From DASQPR01 sp963797605 (lineage in GTDB: Bacteria > Actinomycetota > Actinomycetes > Mycobacteriales > Micromonosporaceae), in contig CAWCPX010000006.1 of NCBI GenBank assembly GCA_963797605.1, forward strand, positions 1 through 64,000: a stretch of DNA of 64,000 nt, given 5' to 3'. A program made the translations under genes and the position numbers. How positions within the stretch are numbered: the stretch's first letter is position 1; each line of letters starts with the position of its first letter. This document shows positions 44,563-54,299 of this stretch, in pieces. Under the pieces are notes generated by a model. That model was not told the origin of the DNA, did not search any database, and saw only the letters and a list, made by a program, of their open reading frames with translations.

Positions 44563-45192
44563 GTGAAAACCCCGCATTTGATTTTGGCTTCGGCCAGCCC
44601 CGCTCGCCTGCGCACGCTCGACGCGGCCGGCATTGACGCGGACGTCATCGTGAGCGGCGTCGACGAGTCGACCGTCGACGCGACCCAGCCCGACACGCTC
44701 AGCCTCGTGCTCGCGCGCCTGAAAGCCGAAGCCGTCGTCGATCGGCTCCGCACGCGCCGGCTTCCGCACCACGACAACGCGCTCGTGCTCGGCTGCGACT
44801 CGGTGCTGTATTTCGACGGCCAGATCCTCGGAAAGCCCGCCGACGCCGCCGACGCGACCCGGCGCTGGCAGGCGATGCGCGGCAGCGAGGGGGTGCTGCA
44901 CACCGGTCATTGCCTGATCAGTACGGCGACCGGCACGCGGGCCGAAGCGAGCGCGCGCACGACGGTGCGGTTCGCCGACATCTCCGATGCCGAGATCGCG
45001 GCCTATGTCGACAGTGGTGAGCCGCTGCAGGTCGCGGGCGCGTTCACGATCGACGGCCGGAGTTCGGCCTTCGTGTCGTCGATCGACGGCGACCACGGCA
45101 CCGTCGTGGGATTGTCGATGCCGGTGTTGCGCACGTTGCTGGCCCAGCACGGCACCGCGATCACCGATCTGTGGCGGCCGGCCGGTCAGTGA
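44563..45192 (+). CDS. maf: Maf-like nucleoside triphosphate pyrophosphatase
   Basis: House-cleaning pyrophosphatase acting on modified or canonical NTPs; 209 residues. N-terminal LILASASPARLRTLDAAGID (S-x-S-x-x-R motif), then VLGCDSVLYFDGQILGKPAD and SGEPLQVAGAFTIDGRSSAF with GDHGTVVGLSMPVL are diagnostic. The start is GTG at 44563. In actinobacteria maf usually follows accE directly; here 1.7 kb intervene. Confidence 0.93.
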   Translation: MKTPHLILASASPARLRTLDAAGIDADVIVSGVDESTVDATQPDTLSLVLARLKAEAVVDRLRTRRLPHHDNALVLGCDSVLYFDGQILGKPADAADATRRWQAMRGSEGVLHTGHCLISTATGTRAEASARTTVRFADISDAEIAAYVDSGEPLQVAGAFTIDGRSSAFVSSIDGDHGTVVGLSMPVLRTLLAQHGTAITDLWRPAGQ

Positions 45193-45225
45193 TCGAGCCC
45201 GGCGATAGCGGACTAGGTTGGACTT

Positions 45226-45885
45226 ATGGCCTTTAAAACGATCGGTATCTCCGACGAACTCCACGCCTACGTGATCGCGCACGGTGCCACGCCAGACCCG
45301 CTCGTCGCCGATCTCGTCGCGGAAACCCGCCATGCCCTCAGCGATCGAGCCAACATGCAGATCGCTCCCGAGCAGGCGCCCTTCCTGCAGATCCTCACGC
45401 GGGCCCTCGGCGTGCGGCACGCGGTCGAGGTCGGCACCTTCACCGGCCTCTCCGCGCTGTCGATCGCACGCGGCCTCACCGACGGCGGCAAGCTCATCTG
45501 CTGCGACATCTCGGAGGAATACACCTCGATCGCCCGCCGCTACTGGAAAGCGGCCGGCCTCGCCGACCGCATCGAGTTGCGCATCGGGGCGGCGGCCGAC
45601 ACGCTGCGGGCGATGCCGACCGAGCCGCACATCGATCTCGCGTTCATCGACGCGGACAAGACCGGCTATCCGACCTATTGGGCGGAGTTGGTGCCACGCA
45701 TGCGCAAGGGCGGCATCATCCTGGTCGACAACGTGTTGCGAGGCGGCCGCATCGTCGACCCGACCCCGGCGAGCGAAGACGACGCCGCGATGGTCGGCTT
45801 CAACGACATGGTCACGGCTGACACGCGGGTTCAGTCGATGATCATGCCATTCGCGGACGGCATCACGATGGCGCTCGTGCTGTAA
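45226..45885 (+). CDS. O-methyltransferase, CCoAOMT-like
   Basis: Class I SAM methyltransferase of 219 residues, metal-dependent caffeoyl-CoA type. VEVGTFTGLSALSIARGL is motif I; DLAFIDADKTGYPTYWAELV holds the metal ligand Asp residues, and GGIILVDNVLRGGRIVDP the third (DN). Substrate unknown; catechol-like compounds are usual for the family. Lies 33 nt after maf on the same strand. Confidence 0.9.
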   Translation: MAFKTIGISDELHAYVIAHGATPDPLVADLVAETRHALSDRANMQIAPEQAPFLQILTRALGVRHAVEVGTFTGLSALSIARGLTDGGKLICCDISEEYTSIARRYWKAAGLADRIELRIGAAADTLRAMPTEPHIDLAFIDADKTGYPTYWAELVPRMRKGGIILVDNVLRGGRIVDPTPASEDDAAMVGFNDMVTADTRVQSMIMPFADGITMALVL

Positions 45886-45959
45886 GCGTCGGCCGCGTCG
45901 ACGTTGTCCAACTCGCTATTCGTGTAGACGCGCGCGCGCCGCCCTGGCACTGTCGAAAG

Positions 45960-48605
45960 GTGAGCACCTCCCACGTGACCCGGCTCGATCCGGTTTCGGA
46001 TCTGCTGGAGCGTTCACGTCATCTTTCGGCCCTCCGCGAGGCACGAGACCTCGCGTTGGCCGGCCCGGGCGGCGTGCTCGTGCTCCTCGCCGGTGAGGCG
46101 GGCGGCGGAAAAACCGCCCTTCTGCGCCGATTCACCGATGAATTCGCTTCCGAACGCGTCCTCTGGGGCGCATGTGATCCCCTGTTCACGCCGCGTCCGC
46201 TCGGCCCGGTCATCGACATCGCTCAGATCATCGGTGGCGGGCTGGCCGAGTTGATGACCAACGGCGCCAAGCCGTACCAACTCGCGGCCGCGATCGCCCA
46301 GGAGGCACAGGCGCGTCCGGGCATGATCATCGTGCTGGAAGACCTGCACTGGGCGGACGAGGCCACTCTCGACGTGGTCAGCCTGCTGGGCCGCCGGATC
46401 GCGTCCATCCCGGCACTGCTCATCGCGACCTACCGCGACGACGAACTCGATCGTGCCCACCCGCTGCGGCGCATGCTCGGCGAGATGGGTGCCAGTCGCT
46501 CGATCGTCCGGCTGGCGGCCGAACCGCTCTCCCGATCGGCGGTCGCCTCGCTCGCGGCACCACACGGTTCCGACGCGGCCGCGCTCTACCGGGTCACCGG
46601 CGGCAACCCGTTCTTCGTCACGGAAGTGCTGGCGACGCGTGACGCCGACATTCCGGCCACCGTACGAGACGCGGTGATGGCCCGGACGACACGTCTGAGC
46701 AACGCGGCGACAACGGTGGTCGAAGCGGTCTCGGTTACCGTGCCGCAGGCCGAGCTGTGGCTCCTCGACGCGCTGGTGCCCGACGGATCCGTGGCCCTGG
46801 AACAGGCTCTCAACTCGGGCATTCTCGAAGTCGCCGCCGCCGGGAGCACCGCGAACGCGTTCGGCGTACGGTTTCGCCACGAACTCGCCCGGATCGCCGT
46901 CGAGCAGTCGCTGTCACCGCATCGTCGGCTGGCGCTGCACCAGGGCGCCCTGCGAGCACTCGCGGCACCCCCGATCGGGCCGCCCGACCTGACGCGACTC
47001 GCACATCACGCCGAGGCCGCCGGCGACTCCGACGCCGTCCTTCGGTTCGCCCCCGGGGCCGCTCGGCACGCCGCATCGAACGGTGCCCATCGGGAAGCCG
47101 CCGCGCAGTACGCCCGCGCGCTGAGCTTCGGCCCCGACCTGCCCGCGACCGAGCGCGCCAACCTGCTGGAAGCCCGGTCCTACGAGTGTTATCTGGCCGG
47201 AGAGACCGATTCGTCCATCGACGCGCTCGAACGCGCCGTGGCCGAACGGCACGTCATCGGCGATCAGCTCGCGCTCGGCACCGCGATGGCCTCGCTGTCC
47301 CGGCGGCTCTACTGTGGTGGCCGCACCGGCGATGCTGGCGATATCGGACAACAGGCGCTGCGGCTGCTGGAAGCCATGCCGCCGAGCCGGGAACTCGCGC
47401 TCATCTCCGGCAACCTCGGCCAGCTGCACCTCAACGAGGAAGACTTCGCGCGCACGATGGAGTGGAGCACGCGCGCGCTCGATCTGGCGGACACGTTCGG
47501 CGACGACGGCGTGATCGTGCACAGCCTGAACAACATCGGCACGATGCAGCTTCTCGCGGGCCTGCCGGAAGGGCTGGGCCACCTCGAAGAGAGCCTGGCC
47601 CGGTCCGATCGCCCCGGCATGGAGGAGCACGTCGGCCGCGTCTACATCAACATCGGCTGGGCGATCATCCGTACCCGTGCCTACGACCTCGGCTCGTGGC
47701 TCGACGAGGGCGTGAAGGTGTGCGAGGACCTCGGACTCGAGCTGTGGAAGCTGTACGTCCTCGCGTACCGCGCCCGCATGCACCTCGATCGCGGGCAGTG
47801 GAACGCCGCCGCGCAGGACGCGACCTCGGTGCTCCGATCCGATCTGGCCGCTCCTCTGGTCCGCATTCTCGCGCTCACCACCATCGGGCTCCTGCGTGCG
47901 CGTCGCGGCGACCCGGGCCCGTGGCAGCCGCTCGACGAGGCGTACGCGCTTCTCGACGGCGTCGACGAGTTGCAGTTCCACGCGCCGGTGGCGGGCGCCC
48001 GGGCCGAAGCGCTGTGGCTGCACGGCCGAGGCGCCGAGGTCGACGCGGCAACTCGGGAGACGCTCGCGCTCGGTGGTCACCGGGGCGCGTCGTGGGTCGT
48101 CGGCGAACTCGGCTGGCTTCGCCACCTCTCGGGCATGGACGAAACCATCGACGCCACTGGTACGCCGTACGCGGCACAGCTCACCGGAGACGTGACCGAG
48201 GCGGTCGAACACTGGACGCGACTCGGTTGCCCGTACGACGCCGCGCTGGCCGTGATCGACTCTGGCGACGAACAGAGCCTCCGCGCTGCGCTGGCGGAAC
48301 TCCAGCGGCTCGGAGCCCGGCCCGCGGCCGCGATCGTCACGCGGCGCTTGCGGGAACACGGTGTCCGGAGCGTGCCCCGGGGCGTCCGGCCGGAGACGAG
48401 CAGCAACCCGGCCAAGCTCACCCGGCGCGAGATCGAGGTGCTAGCGCTGATCCAGGAAGGCGCATCGAACGCGGAGATCGCCGGCCGGCTCGTGCTCTCC
48501 GAGAAGACCGTGCACCACCACGTCTCCGCGATTCTGCGCAAGCTCGGCGTCAGCAACCGGGGCCAGGCCGCGTCCGAGGCGAATCGGCTCGACCTGGCCC
48601 GCTAA
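45960..48605 (+). CDS. large LuxR-family (LAL) transcriptional regulator
   Basis: An 881-residue ATP-binding regulator. N-terminal AAA-like domain: Walker A VLLAGEAGGGKTALLRRF, Walker B GMIIVLEDLHWADEATLDVV. The middle part is TPR-like helical (about residues 380-800: AQYARALSFGPDLPATERAN and others). A C-terminal LuxR helix-turn-helix, LTRREIEVLALIQEGASNAE with IAGRLVLSEKTVHHHVSAIL. Such proteins sense an unknown small molecule and activate transcription, often of secondary-metabolism or catabolic genes. Its neighbours, the O-methyltransferase and the ABC exporter, are possible targets. The start is GTG at 45960. Intact over 2.6 kb. Confidence 0.92.
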   Translation: MSTSHVTRLDPVSDLLERSRHLSALREARDLALAGPGGVLVLLAGEAGGGKTALLRRFTDEFASERVLWGACDPLFTPRPLGPVIDIAQIIGGGLAELMTNGAKPYQLAAAIAQEAQARPGMIIVLEDLHWADEATLDVVSLLGRRIASIPALLIATYRDDELDRAHPLRRMLGEMGASRSIVRLAAEPLSRSAVASLAAPHGSDAAALYRVTGGNPFFVTEVLATRDADIPATVRDAVMARTTRLSNAATTVVEAVSVTVPQAELWLLDALVPDGSVALEQALNSGILEVAAAGSTANAFGVRFRHELARIAVEQSLSPHRRLALHQGALRALAAPPIGPPDLTRLAHHAEAAGDSDAVLRFAPGAARHAASNGAHREAAAQYARALSFGPDLPATERANLLEARSYECYLAGETDSSIDALERAVAERHVIGDQLALGTAMASLSRRLYCGGRTGDAGDIGQQALRLLEAMPPSRELALISGNLGQLHLNEEDFARTMEWSTRALDLADTFGDDGVIVHSLNNIGTMQLLAGLPEGLGHLEESLARSDRPGMEEHVGRVYINIGWAIIRTRAYDLGSWLDEGVKVCEDLGLELWKLYVLAYRARMHLDRGQWNAAAQDATSVLRSDLAAPLVRILALTTIGLLRARRGDPGPWQPLDEAYALLDGVDELQFHAPVAGARAEALWLHGRGAEVDAATRETLALGGHRGASWVVGELGWLRHLSGMDETIDATGTPYAAQLTGDVTEAVEHWTRLGCPYDAALAVIDSGDEQSLRAALAELQRLGARPAAAIVTRRLREHGVRSVPRGVRPETSSNPAKLTRREIEVLALIQEGASNAEIAGRLVLSEKTVHHHVSAILRKLGVSNRGQAASEANRLDLAR

Positions 48606-48634
48606 TGGTCGGCGGGTTGGCCCGATGGCGACTT

Positions 48635-49391
48635 TTAGCGCACGCTCTTCGCGAACGATCTCGCCGCCCAGAGCACCGCGGCCGCCGTGAGCGCGCTCAG
48701 GATCACCAGCGCCTTCCACACGTGCGGGTCGCCCGGATCGCCGGCGAACAGCGCGCGGGTGCCGGTGACCGCCCAGGAGAACGGGTTCCACGCGGCGACG
48801 TCACGCAGCCACGTCGGGCTGGTGGCCGTGATCGGCAGCAGGATGCCGGACAGCAGCAGGATCGGGATGCCGACGGTGTTGAGCAGCGGGGCGAGCGCGT
48901 CTTCGCTGCGGAGCTTGAGCGCGACCGCGTAGGACGCCGCGGACAGCATCAGCGCGATCAGGCCCAGCAGCGCGAACGCGAGCAGCACGTTGCCGAGTTT
49001 CGCCGCGAGCCCGAACGGAATCGACAGCACGGTGATCAGGGCGGCCTGGAACAGCAGCGTGACGACGTCGCGCAGCGACCGGCCGAGCAGCATCGCCAGC
49101 CGGCTGACCGGCGTGACCCGGGTGCGCTCGATGACACCCGGCGCGCAGCTCGCTGATCAGCGCGAAGCCGACGAAGAACGTGCCGAAGATGGCGAGCTGG
49201 ACCAGCACGCCGGGCACGAAGAACCGGTACGCGTCGGCGCTCGGCAGCCGCAGCGCGTCTTTGAACAGCGGGCCGAACAGGAACAGGTAGTACAGCGGCT
49301 GGATGATGCCGACGATGATCCACACCGGGTTGCGCAGGACCAGGGAGAACTGGCGCTGGAAGAGCAGCCAGGTGTCGCGGGCGAGTTTCAT
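48635..49391 (-). CDS. ABC-2 type exporter permease, DrrB-like (frameshifted)
   Basis: Membrane subunit of about 251 residues with six helices, including NPVWIIVGIIQPLYYLFLFG, VLVQLAIFGTFFVGFALISE, LLFQAALITVLSIPFGLAAK and SAASYAVALKL. GVIERTRVTPVSRLAMLLGR is the typical cytoplasmic EAA-like loop of DrrB proteins. One extra G near 49136 shifts the frame after ISELRA. It lies 16 nt after the ATPase gene; together they form a drug or lipid exporter controlled by the PadR gene upstream. Confidence 0.88.
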
Positions 49392-49407
49392 GTCTGCTGA
49401 CCTCCGG

Positions 49408-50357
49408 TCACGATTCGCGCAGGGATCGGCCGGTCTTGGCCAGGAAGACGTCATCGAGGCTCGGTCGGTGCAGCTCGATCGAGTGCAGGTCGATGCCGGA
49501 ACCGTCGAGCGCGCGCAGCATCTGCGGGATGGCCGTGGCGCCCTCGTCGACGAAGAGCCGGAGACCCGCCTCGATCGCCTCGGTGCGGTGCACGTAGGGC
49601 TCGCGCTTGAGCAGCGGCCTCGGCTTCCGGCGCGGACCCGTTGACGCCCAGGGTCACCACGTCACCGGAGATCTCGTGCTTCAGCTCGTCGGGCGTGCCC
49701 TCGGCGACGATCTCGCCATCGTCCATGATGGAGATGCGGTCGCAGAGCGCGTCGGCCTCGTCGAGGTAGTGCGTGGTCAGGAACACGGTCATGCCCTCGT
49801 CGCGCAGCCGGCGCACCTCGTCCCACATGTGGGCGCGGCGACTGCGGGTCGAGGCCGGTGGTGGGCTCGTCGAGGAACACGATCTTCGGGTCGTGAATGA
49901 TGCCGAGCGCGATGTCGACCCGGCGGCGCTGACCGCCGGAGTAGGTCTTGCACTTGCGGTCGGCATACTCGGTCAGCTGGAACGCGTCGAGCGCGGTGCT
50001 CGTGCGCGCGCTGCGCGTCGGTCTTGCCGATGCCGTAGAGCCGGGCCTGCAGCACCAACTCCTCGCGGGCGGACGATTCGTCCCACGTGCTGCCGCCCTG
50101 GGCCACGTAGCCGATGCGGCGGCGCACCTCGCCGGGGTCTTTCGCGCAGGTCGACGCCGGCGACCGTGGCCTCGCCGCCGTCGGGCTCGATCAGCGTCGC
50201 GAGCATGCGCAGCGTGGTGGTCTTGCCGGCGCCGTTGGGCCCGAGGAACCCGAAGATCTCGCCCTCGCGCACCGCCAGGTCAACGCCCCGAACAGCGTCG
50301 ACGGTCGCCTTTGCGGCTGCGGAACGACTTCCGCAGCCCGGTCGTTTCGATGATCAT
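49408..50357 (-). CDS. ABC exporter ATPase, DrrA-like (frameshifted)
   Basis: ATP-binding subunit of about 316 residues. Joined frames give MIIETTGLRKSFRSR, Walker A FGFLGPNGAGKTTTLRML, Q-loop RRRIGYVAQGGSTWDE, signature TYSGGQRRRVDIALGI, Walker B IVFLDEPTTGLDPQS and TTHYLDEADALCDRI, then the DrrA C-terminal domain ending VFLAKTGRSLRES. Shifts lie near 50303, 50145, 50010, 49850 and 49612. First gene of the two-gene exporter operon, with a possible PadR operator upstream at 50411. Confidence 0.88.
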
Positions 50358-50410
50358 CTCTGCACCTCCTCCGTCATCGCGGCCAGGCTAACGCGATATG
50401 TCTCGACAGG

Positions 50411-50476
50411 TCAAGTTTGAATATTGCTTGAACGATCGGGCTCACGGCCTTGACGTCCGATCACGGCCTTGACGTC
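50411..50476 (-). promoter_or_regulatory. inverted and direct repeats upstream of the DrrAB operon
   Basis: TCAAG (50411-50415) and CTTGA (50427-50431) form an 11-nt-spaced inverted repeat inside an AT-rich patch. Next to it TCACGGCCTTGACGTC occurs twice (50442-50457 and 50461-50476). Both lie 54-119 nt before the ATPase start and could be regulator sites. Confidence 0.4.
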
Positions 50477-50580
50477 GGCACGCGCGATCGAAGGAGGCCG
50501 TCTCCCCCGTTGAAGACGGCCCCGCTTGTTGTATGTGATGCCTGTGACATTTTTTCGCGACGCGGCCGACGGCCACGCGG

Positions 50581-51161
50581 TCAGTCCGGCGGCGGCATCG
50601 AGGCCGGCAGGTCGGTTCGCCCGCTTCGATGCGAGTCGCGACCCGCTCGCACCAGGGGATCTCGGCCTCGCATCAGGAGAATCGAGCGCTCGAACATCCA
50701 GCCGCACGTGGACCGGCTTCGTCGTGCATCCACGCGCTGTCGATAGCGGCGGCCAGCCCGTCGGCTGTCGGCGCGCCAGCATGCGCGCCCGGTTGCGCAG
50801 CGCGCCGACGGCCTCCTCGGCCGCGGCAGCGCGGGCAGGAACGCGAACGCGGCCTGGAACGGGTCGACCGGCTGCTCGATAGCTGCCACCAGTAGTCGCG
50901 CAGCAGGTCCTCGAACTCCGAGTCGCCCTTGGCCGTGGTGCGGTAGGTGGTCCGCGCCGGCCGGGCGCCGACCTGCTCGGTGGCGACCTCTTCCAGCAGG
51001 CCCTCCTCGGTGAGCTTGCGCAGCGCGTGGTAGATCGACCCGGGGGCGACGTTGGCCCACTCGTCGGCGTTCCAGCTGAGCAGCTCGCGGCGCACGTCGT
51101 AGCCGTGCACCGGCTGCATCAGCTTGACCAGGCCGAGGATCATCATGCGCGTGGTCGACAC
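50581..51161 (-). CDS. PadR-family transcriptional regulator (frameshifted)
   Basis: Winged-helix repressor of about 190 residues. It starts VSTTRMMILGLVKLMQPVHG (GTG at 51161) with the wing-helix core YDVRRELLSWNADEWANVAP, GSIYHALRKLTEEGLLEEVA and ARTTYRTTAKGDSEFEDLLR, followed by a C-terminal dimerisation helix (IEQPVDPFQAAFAFLPALPR, EAEIPWCERVATRIEAGE). The tail is broken by several single-base shifts between 50880 and 50600, so the exact end is uncertain. PadR proteins typically repress nearby multidrug exporter genes, here the DrrAB pair. Confidence 0.85.
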
Positions 51162-51175
51162 GACCACAAGCGTAA

Positions 51176-51191
51176 TAGCCAAATTTGACTA
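51176..51191. promoter_or_regulatory. 16-nt palindrome upstream of padR
   Basis: TAGCCAAATTTGACTA is a near-perfect palindrome (14 of 16 positions) 15 nt before the padR start, in a local AT-rich patch. Its half resembles GGTCAAGTTTGAATA at 50409-50423 before the exporter operon (11 of 15 matches with the opposite strand). Candidate PadR operator. Confidence 0.5.
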
Positions 51192-51267
51192 CCGACGACA
51201 GGCCGGCATCCAAAGATCAACTGCGTGGATACACTACTGGCGGGTACGACCGCTTGGAGGGCATGAC

Positions 51268-53030
51268 ATGCGCAAGGTTCTGATCGCCAACCGTGGCGAG
51301 ATCGCGGTCCGGGTCATCCGGGCCTGCCGGGACGCCGGCCTCGCGCAGCGTCGCCGTCTACGCCGACTCCGACCGGGACGCCCTGCACGCGAAGCTGGCC
51401 GACGAGGCGTACGCGCTCGGCGGCGACACCGCCGGCGAGTCCTACCTGCGCATCGACAAGCTCATCGACGTGGCCGCCGCGGTCCGGCGCCGACGCGGTC
51501 CACCCCGGCTACGGCTTCCTGTCCGAGAACGCCGACTTCGCCCAGGCCGTGATCGACGCCGGGCTGACCTGGATCGGCCCGACGCCGCAGGCGATCCGCG
51601 ACCTCGGCGACAAGGTGACCGCCCGGCACATCGCCGCCGCGCGCCGGCGCGCCGCTCGTGCCCGGCACCACGGACCCGGTCGGCGGGCCGGACGAGGTGG
51701 TCGCGTTCGCCCAGGAGCACGGCCTGCCGGTCGCGATCAAGGCGGCGTTCGGCGGCGGCGGGCGCGGGCTGAAGGTCGCCCGCACGATCGAGGAGATCCC
51801 GGAGCTGTTCGCAGTCCGCGGTCCGCGAGGCGGTCGCCGCGTTCGGCCGGGGCGAGTGCTTCGTCGAGCGCTACCTCGACCAGCCGCGCCACGTCGAGGC
51901 GCAGGTGCTGGCCGACCAGCACGGCAACGTCATCGTCGTCGGCACCCGCGACTGCTCGCTGCAGCGCCGCCACCAGAAGCTGGTCGAGGAGGCGCCGGCG
52001 CCGTTCCTCACCGACGAGCAGCGCGCCGCAGATCCACTCGTCGCGCGAAGGCGATCTGCCGCGAGGCCGGCTACCACGGCGCCGGCACGGTCGAGTACCT
52101 CGTCGGCAGCGACGGCACGATCTCGTTCCTCGAGGTCAACACCCGGCTGCAGGTCGAGCACCCGGTCACCGAGGAGACCGCCGGCATCGACCTGGTCCGC
52201 GAGCAGTTCCGGATCGCCGACGGCGAGCCGCTGCGCTTCACCGAGGACCCGGCGCCGCGCGGGCACGCGATCGAGTTCCGCATCAACGGCGAGGACCCGG
52301 GCCGCGGCTTCCTGCCCGCGCCCGGCACGGTCACCACGCTGACGCTGCCCGCCGGCCCGGGCGTGCGGGTCGACTCCGGCATCGAGTCGGGCAGCGTCAT
52401 CGGCGGCGACTTCGACTCGCTGCTGGCCAAGGTGATCGTCACCGGCGAGACCCGGGACGAGGCGCTGGAGCGGGCCCGGCGGGCGCTCGACGAGATGGTC
52501 GTCGACGGGATGGCGACCGCGCTGCCGTTCCACCGGCTGGTCGTCCGCGATCCGGCGTTCACCGCCGAGCCGTTCACCGTGCACACCCGCTGGATCGAGA
52601 CCGAGTTCGACGACCAGTCGTGCCGCCGTTCGTCGCGCCGGCCGGTGCCGCCGAGGACGCAGCCGCCGCGCGAGACGGTCGTCGTCGAGGTCGGCGGCAA
52701 GCGCGCTCGAGGTGATCGCTGCCGGCCGGGTTCGGCGCGGAGCCGTCGCCGGCGACCGCACGGCCGGCGCCCGCGAGGCGGCGCCGGCCGGAAGGCGGCG
52801 CGCGGCCGTCGGCGGCGACGCGCTGACCGCGCCGATGCAGGGCACGATCGTGAAGGTCGCGCGTCGGCCGACGGCGACGAGCGTGGCCGAGGGCGACCTG
52901 ATCGTGGTGCTCGAGGCGATGAAGATGGAGCAGCCGCTGAACGCGCACAAGGCCGGCGTCGGTCACCGGCCTGTCGGCGTCGGTCGGCGACGTGGTCACC
53001 GCCGGCGCGGTCATCTGCGAGATCAAGTAG
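51268..53030 (+). CDS. accA: acyl-CoA carboxylase alpha subunit: biotin carboxylase + biotin carrier (frameshifted)
   Basis: About 585 residues: biotin carboxylase domain (MRKVLIANRGEIAVRVIRAC, HPGYGFLSENADFAQAV, ATP-grasp loop AIKAAFGGGGRGLKVART, FLEVNTRLQVEHPVTEETAG) and a C-terminal biotinyl domain with the biotin lysine in VVLEAMKMEQPLNAHKAG. It carboxylates biotin for the AccD/AccE carboxyltransferase. Shifts lie near 51345, 51487, 51640, 51815, 52027, 52047, 52615, 52705, 52800 and 52960; those I rebuilt fit one extra base. ATG at 51268 has GGAGG upstream. It ends with TAG at 53030. Confidence 0.92.
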
Positions 53031-53110
53031 GTCGCGCGAAATCCGAGGTGACCGTCACCGGCTTTCCGTGGCATCGTTGGCCATCGACGTTTCCCACGGA
53101 GGGCAGAGCC

Positions 53111-53251
53111 ATGGTGCTGCGGGCGCTTTTGAAGTTCGTTGACGCGATGCTCTCGTTCGGGCGACGCCGGGTCGCGAATGACCCGGCTCGCGCCGCCGAA
53201 ATCGACGAGGCCATCGCCGATGTGCGCAAGGAACGCTCCACTCTGGAGTAA
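53111..53251 (+). CDS. 46-residue conserved-looking small protein
   Basis: ATG at 53111 with GGAGGG 8 nt upstream opens MVLRALLKFVDAMLSFGRRR, then VANDPARAAEIDEAIADVRK and ERSTLE. The product is two short helices, basic then acidic, without a membrane segment. The clear ribosome site, codon use and position right after accA support a real gene; I do not recognise a family. Confidence 0.5.
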   Translation: MVLRALLKFVDAMLSFGRRRVANDPARAAEIDEAIADVRKERSTLE

Positions 53252-53273
53252 GCGATGTCGCGCCCGATTTGCG

Positions 53274-53287
53274 GCGTGTCGACACGC
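53274..53287. promoter_or_regulatory. 14-nt perfect palindrome
   Basis: GCGTGTCGACACGC lies 23 nt after the small gene. Further GTGTCG/GTGTC copies follow near 53365-53382. Possible regulator site or weak terminator; no gene is seen in the rest of 53252-53490. Confidence 0.35.
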
Positions 53288-53490
53288 AGCCACTCGGATT
53301 TCCGACGCCACCGTCGCCACAGACCAGCCGAGACAACCCTGACGTCGGAAAACCGAACCCACCGGCGTGTCACCCAAGCGTGTCGCACCACCGTGACCCC
53401 GAGCCATGCCGCACACCACACACCGATGCGCCAAGCGACATACCGAAACCACGAGAGTTGTCCTCCCGAGCCAGCCCGACAGGTGCGTAA

Positions 53491-54231
53491 CTACCAGACC
53501 AGGCAGAACGGGTGCCCGGCCGGATCGGCGTAGACCCGCCAATCGGCCCCCTCACCGGGCAGCCGCGTCGCGCCGATCTTCAGCGCCCGCGCTTCGGCCT
53601 CGTCGACGTCGGCGACCTCGATGTCGAGGTGCAACTGCTGCGGATAGGCCGGGTCGGGCCACCGCGGCGCCGTGTAGTCGCGGACGCCCTGGATCAGCAC
53701 GTTGCCGAGGCCCGCGCCGTCGTTTCCGATCCACGCCATGCCGGCCTCGCCCTCGTCGCCGGCATATTTCAGGTCCATGCCCAGCAACTCCTGGTAGAAC
53801 GTGGCGAGCCCCGTCGGATCGGGTGCGTCGATGTTGACGCCGAACACGCGCACCGGCTCACTCTGCTCGTTGCGCGAGAGGCAGAACGGGTGACCGGCCG
53901 GGTCAGCCATCACATGCCACGTCTCGCCGCCGCCGATGCGAGTCGCACCCAACTCCTCGGCTCGCGCCGCGGCCGCGTCGATGTCGGGGACCTGGAAGTC
54001 GACGTGCATCTGCTGCGGCGCGGCCTGGGACGGCCACTGCGGCGGCACGTGGTCGGGCGCGGGCTGGAATCCGAACCGCCAGCCGTCGGGGGTCTCGACG
54101 GTCACCCAGTCGTCGTCGGCGTCGATCTCCGTGCCGCCGGTCAACCCGACGTAAAACCGGGCCAGCCCCCGGTGGTCAGCGGCGTCGAACGCGACGGCAC
54201 GCAAGCTGCCGATCTTCGGGACGTCGGTCAT
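53491..54231 (-). CDS. two-domain VOC (glyoxalase/extradiol-like) protein
   Basis: About 246 residues made of two vicinal-oxygen-chelate modules. Module 1: RAVAFDAADHRGLARFYVGL with MHVDFQVPDIDAAAARAEEL and WHVMADPAGHPFCL; module 2: VFGVNIDAPDPTGLATFYQE with LHLDIEVADVDEAEARALKI and WRVYADPAGHPFCLVW. The repeated DPAGHPFCL is typical of the actinobacterial CFP32/glyoxalase-like group. Metal and substrate unknown. The ATG at 54231 is preferred because GGGAG lies 9 nt upstream. Intact. Confidence 0.88.
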   Translation of the reverse strand: MTDVPKIGSLRAVAFDAADHRGLARFYVGLTGGTEIDADDDWVTVETPDGWRFGFQPAPDHVPPQWPSQAAPQQMHVDFQVPDIDAAAARAEELGATRIGGGETWHVMADPAGHPFCLSRNEQSEPVRVFGVNIDAPDPTGLATFYQELLGMDLKYAGDEGEAGMAWIGNDGAGLGNVLIQGVRDYTAPRWPDPAYPQQLHLDIEVADVDEAEARALKIGATRLPGEGADWRVYADPAGHPFCLVW

Positions 54232-54299
54232 ATCAGTGATCTCCCGATCAACGGTCATCTCGCGTCCACCATGACTCAGACGTACGACAAAAACCCACG

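Noticed and set aside
46757..49156. A 799-codon frame inside and past the LuxR regulator gene.
   Set aside because: The Arg-rich translation has no motif, and the LuxR frame is fully conserved.
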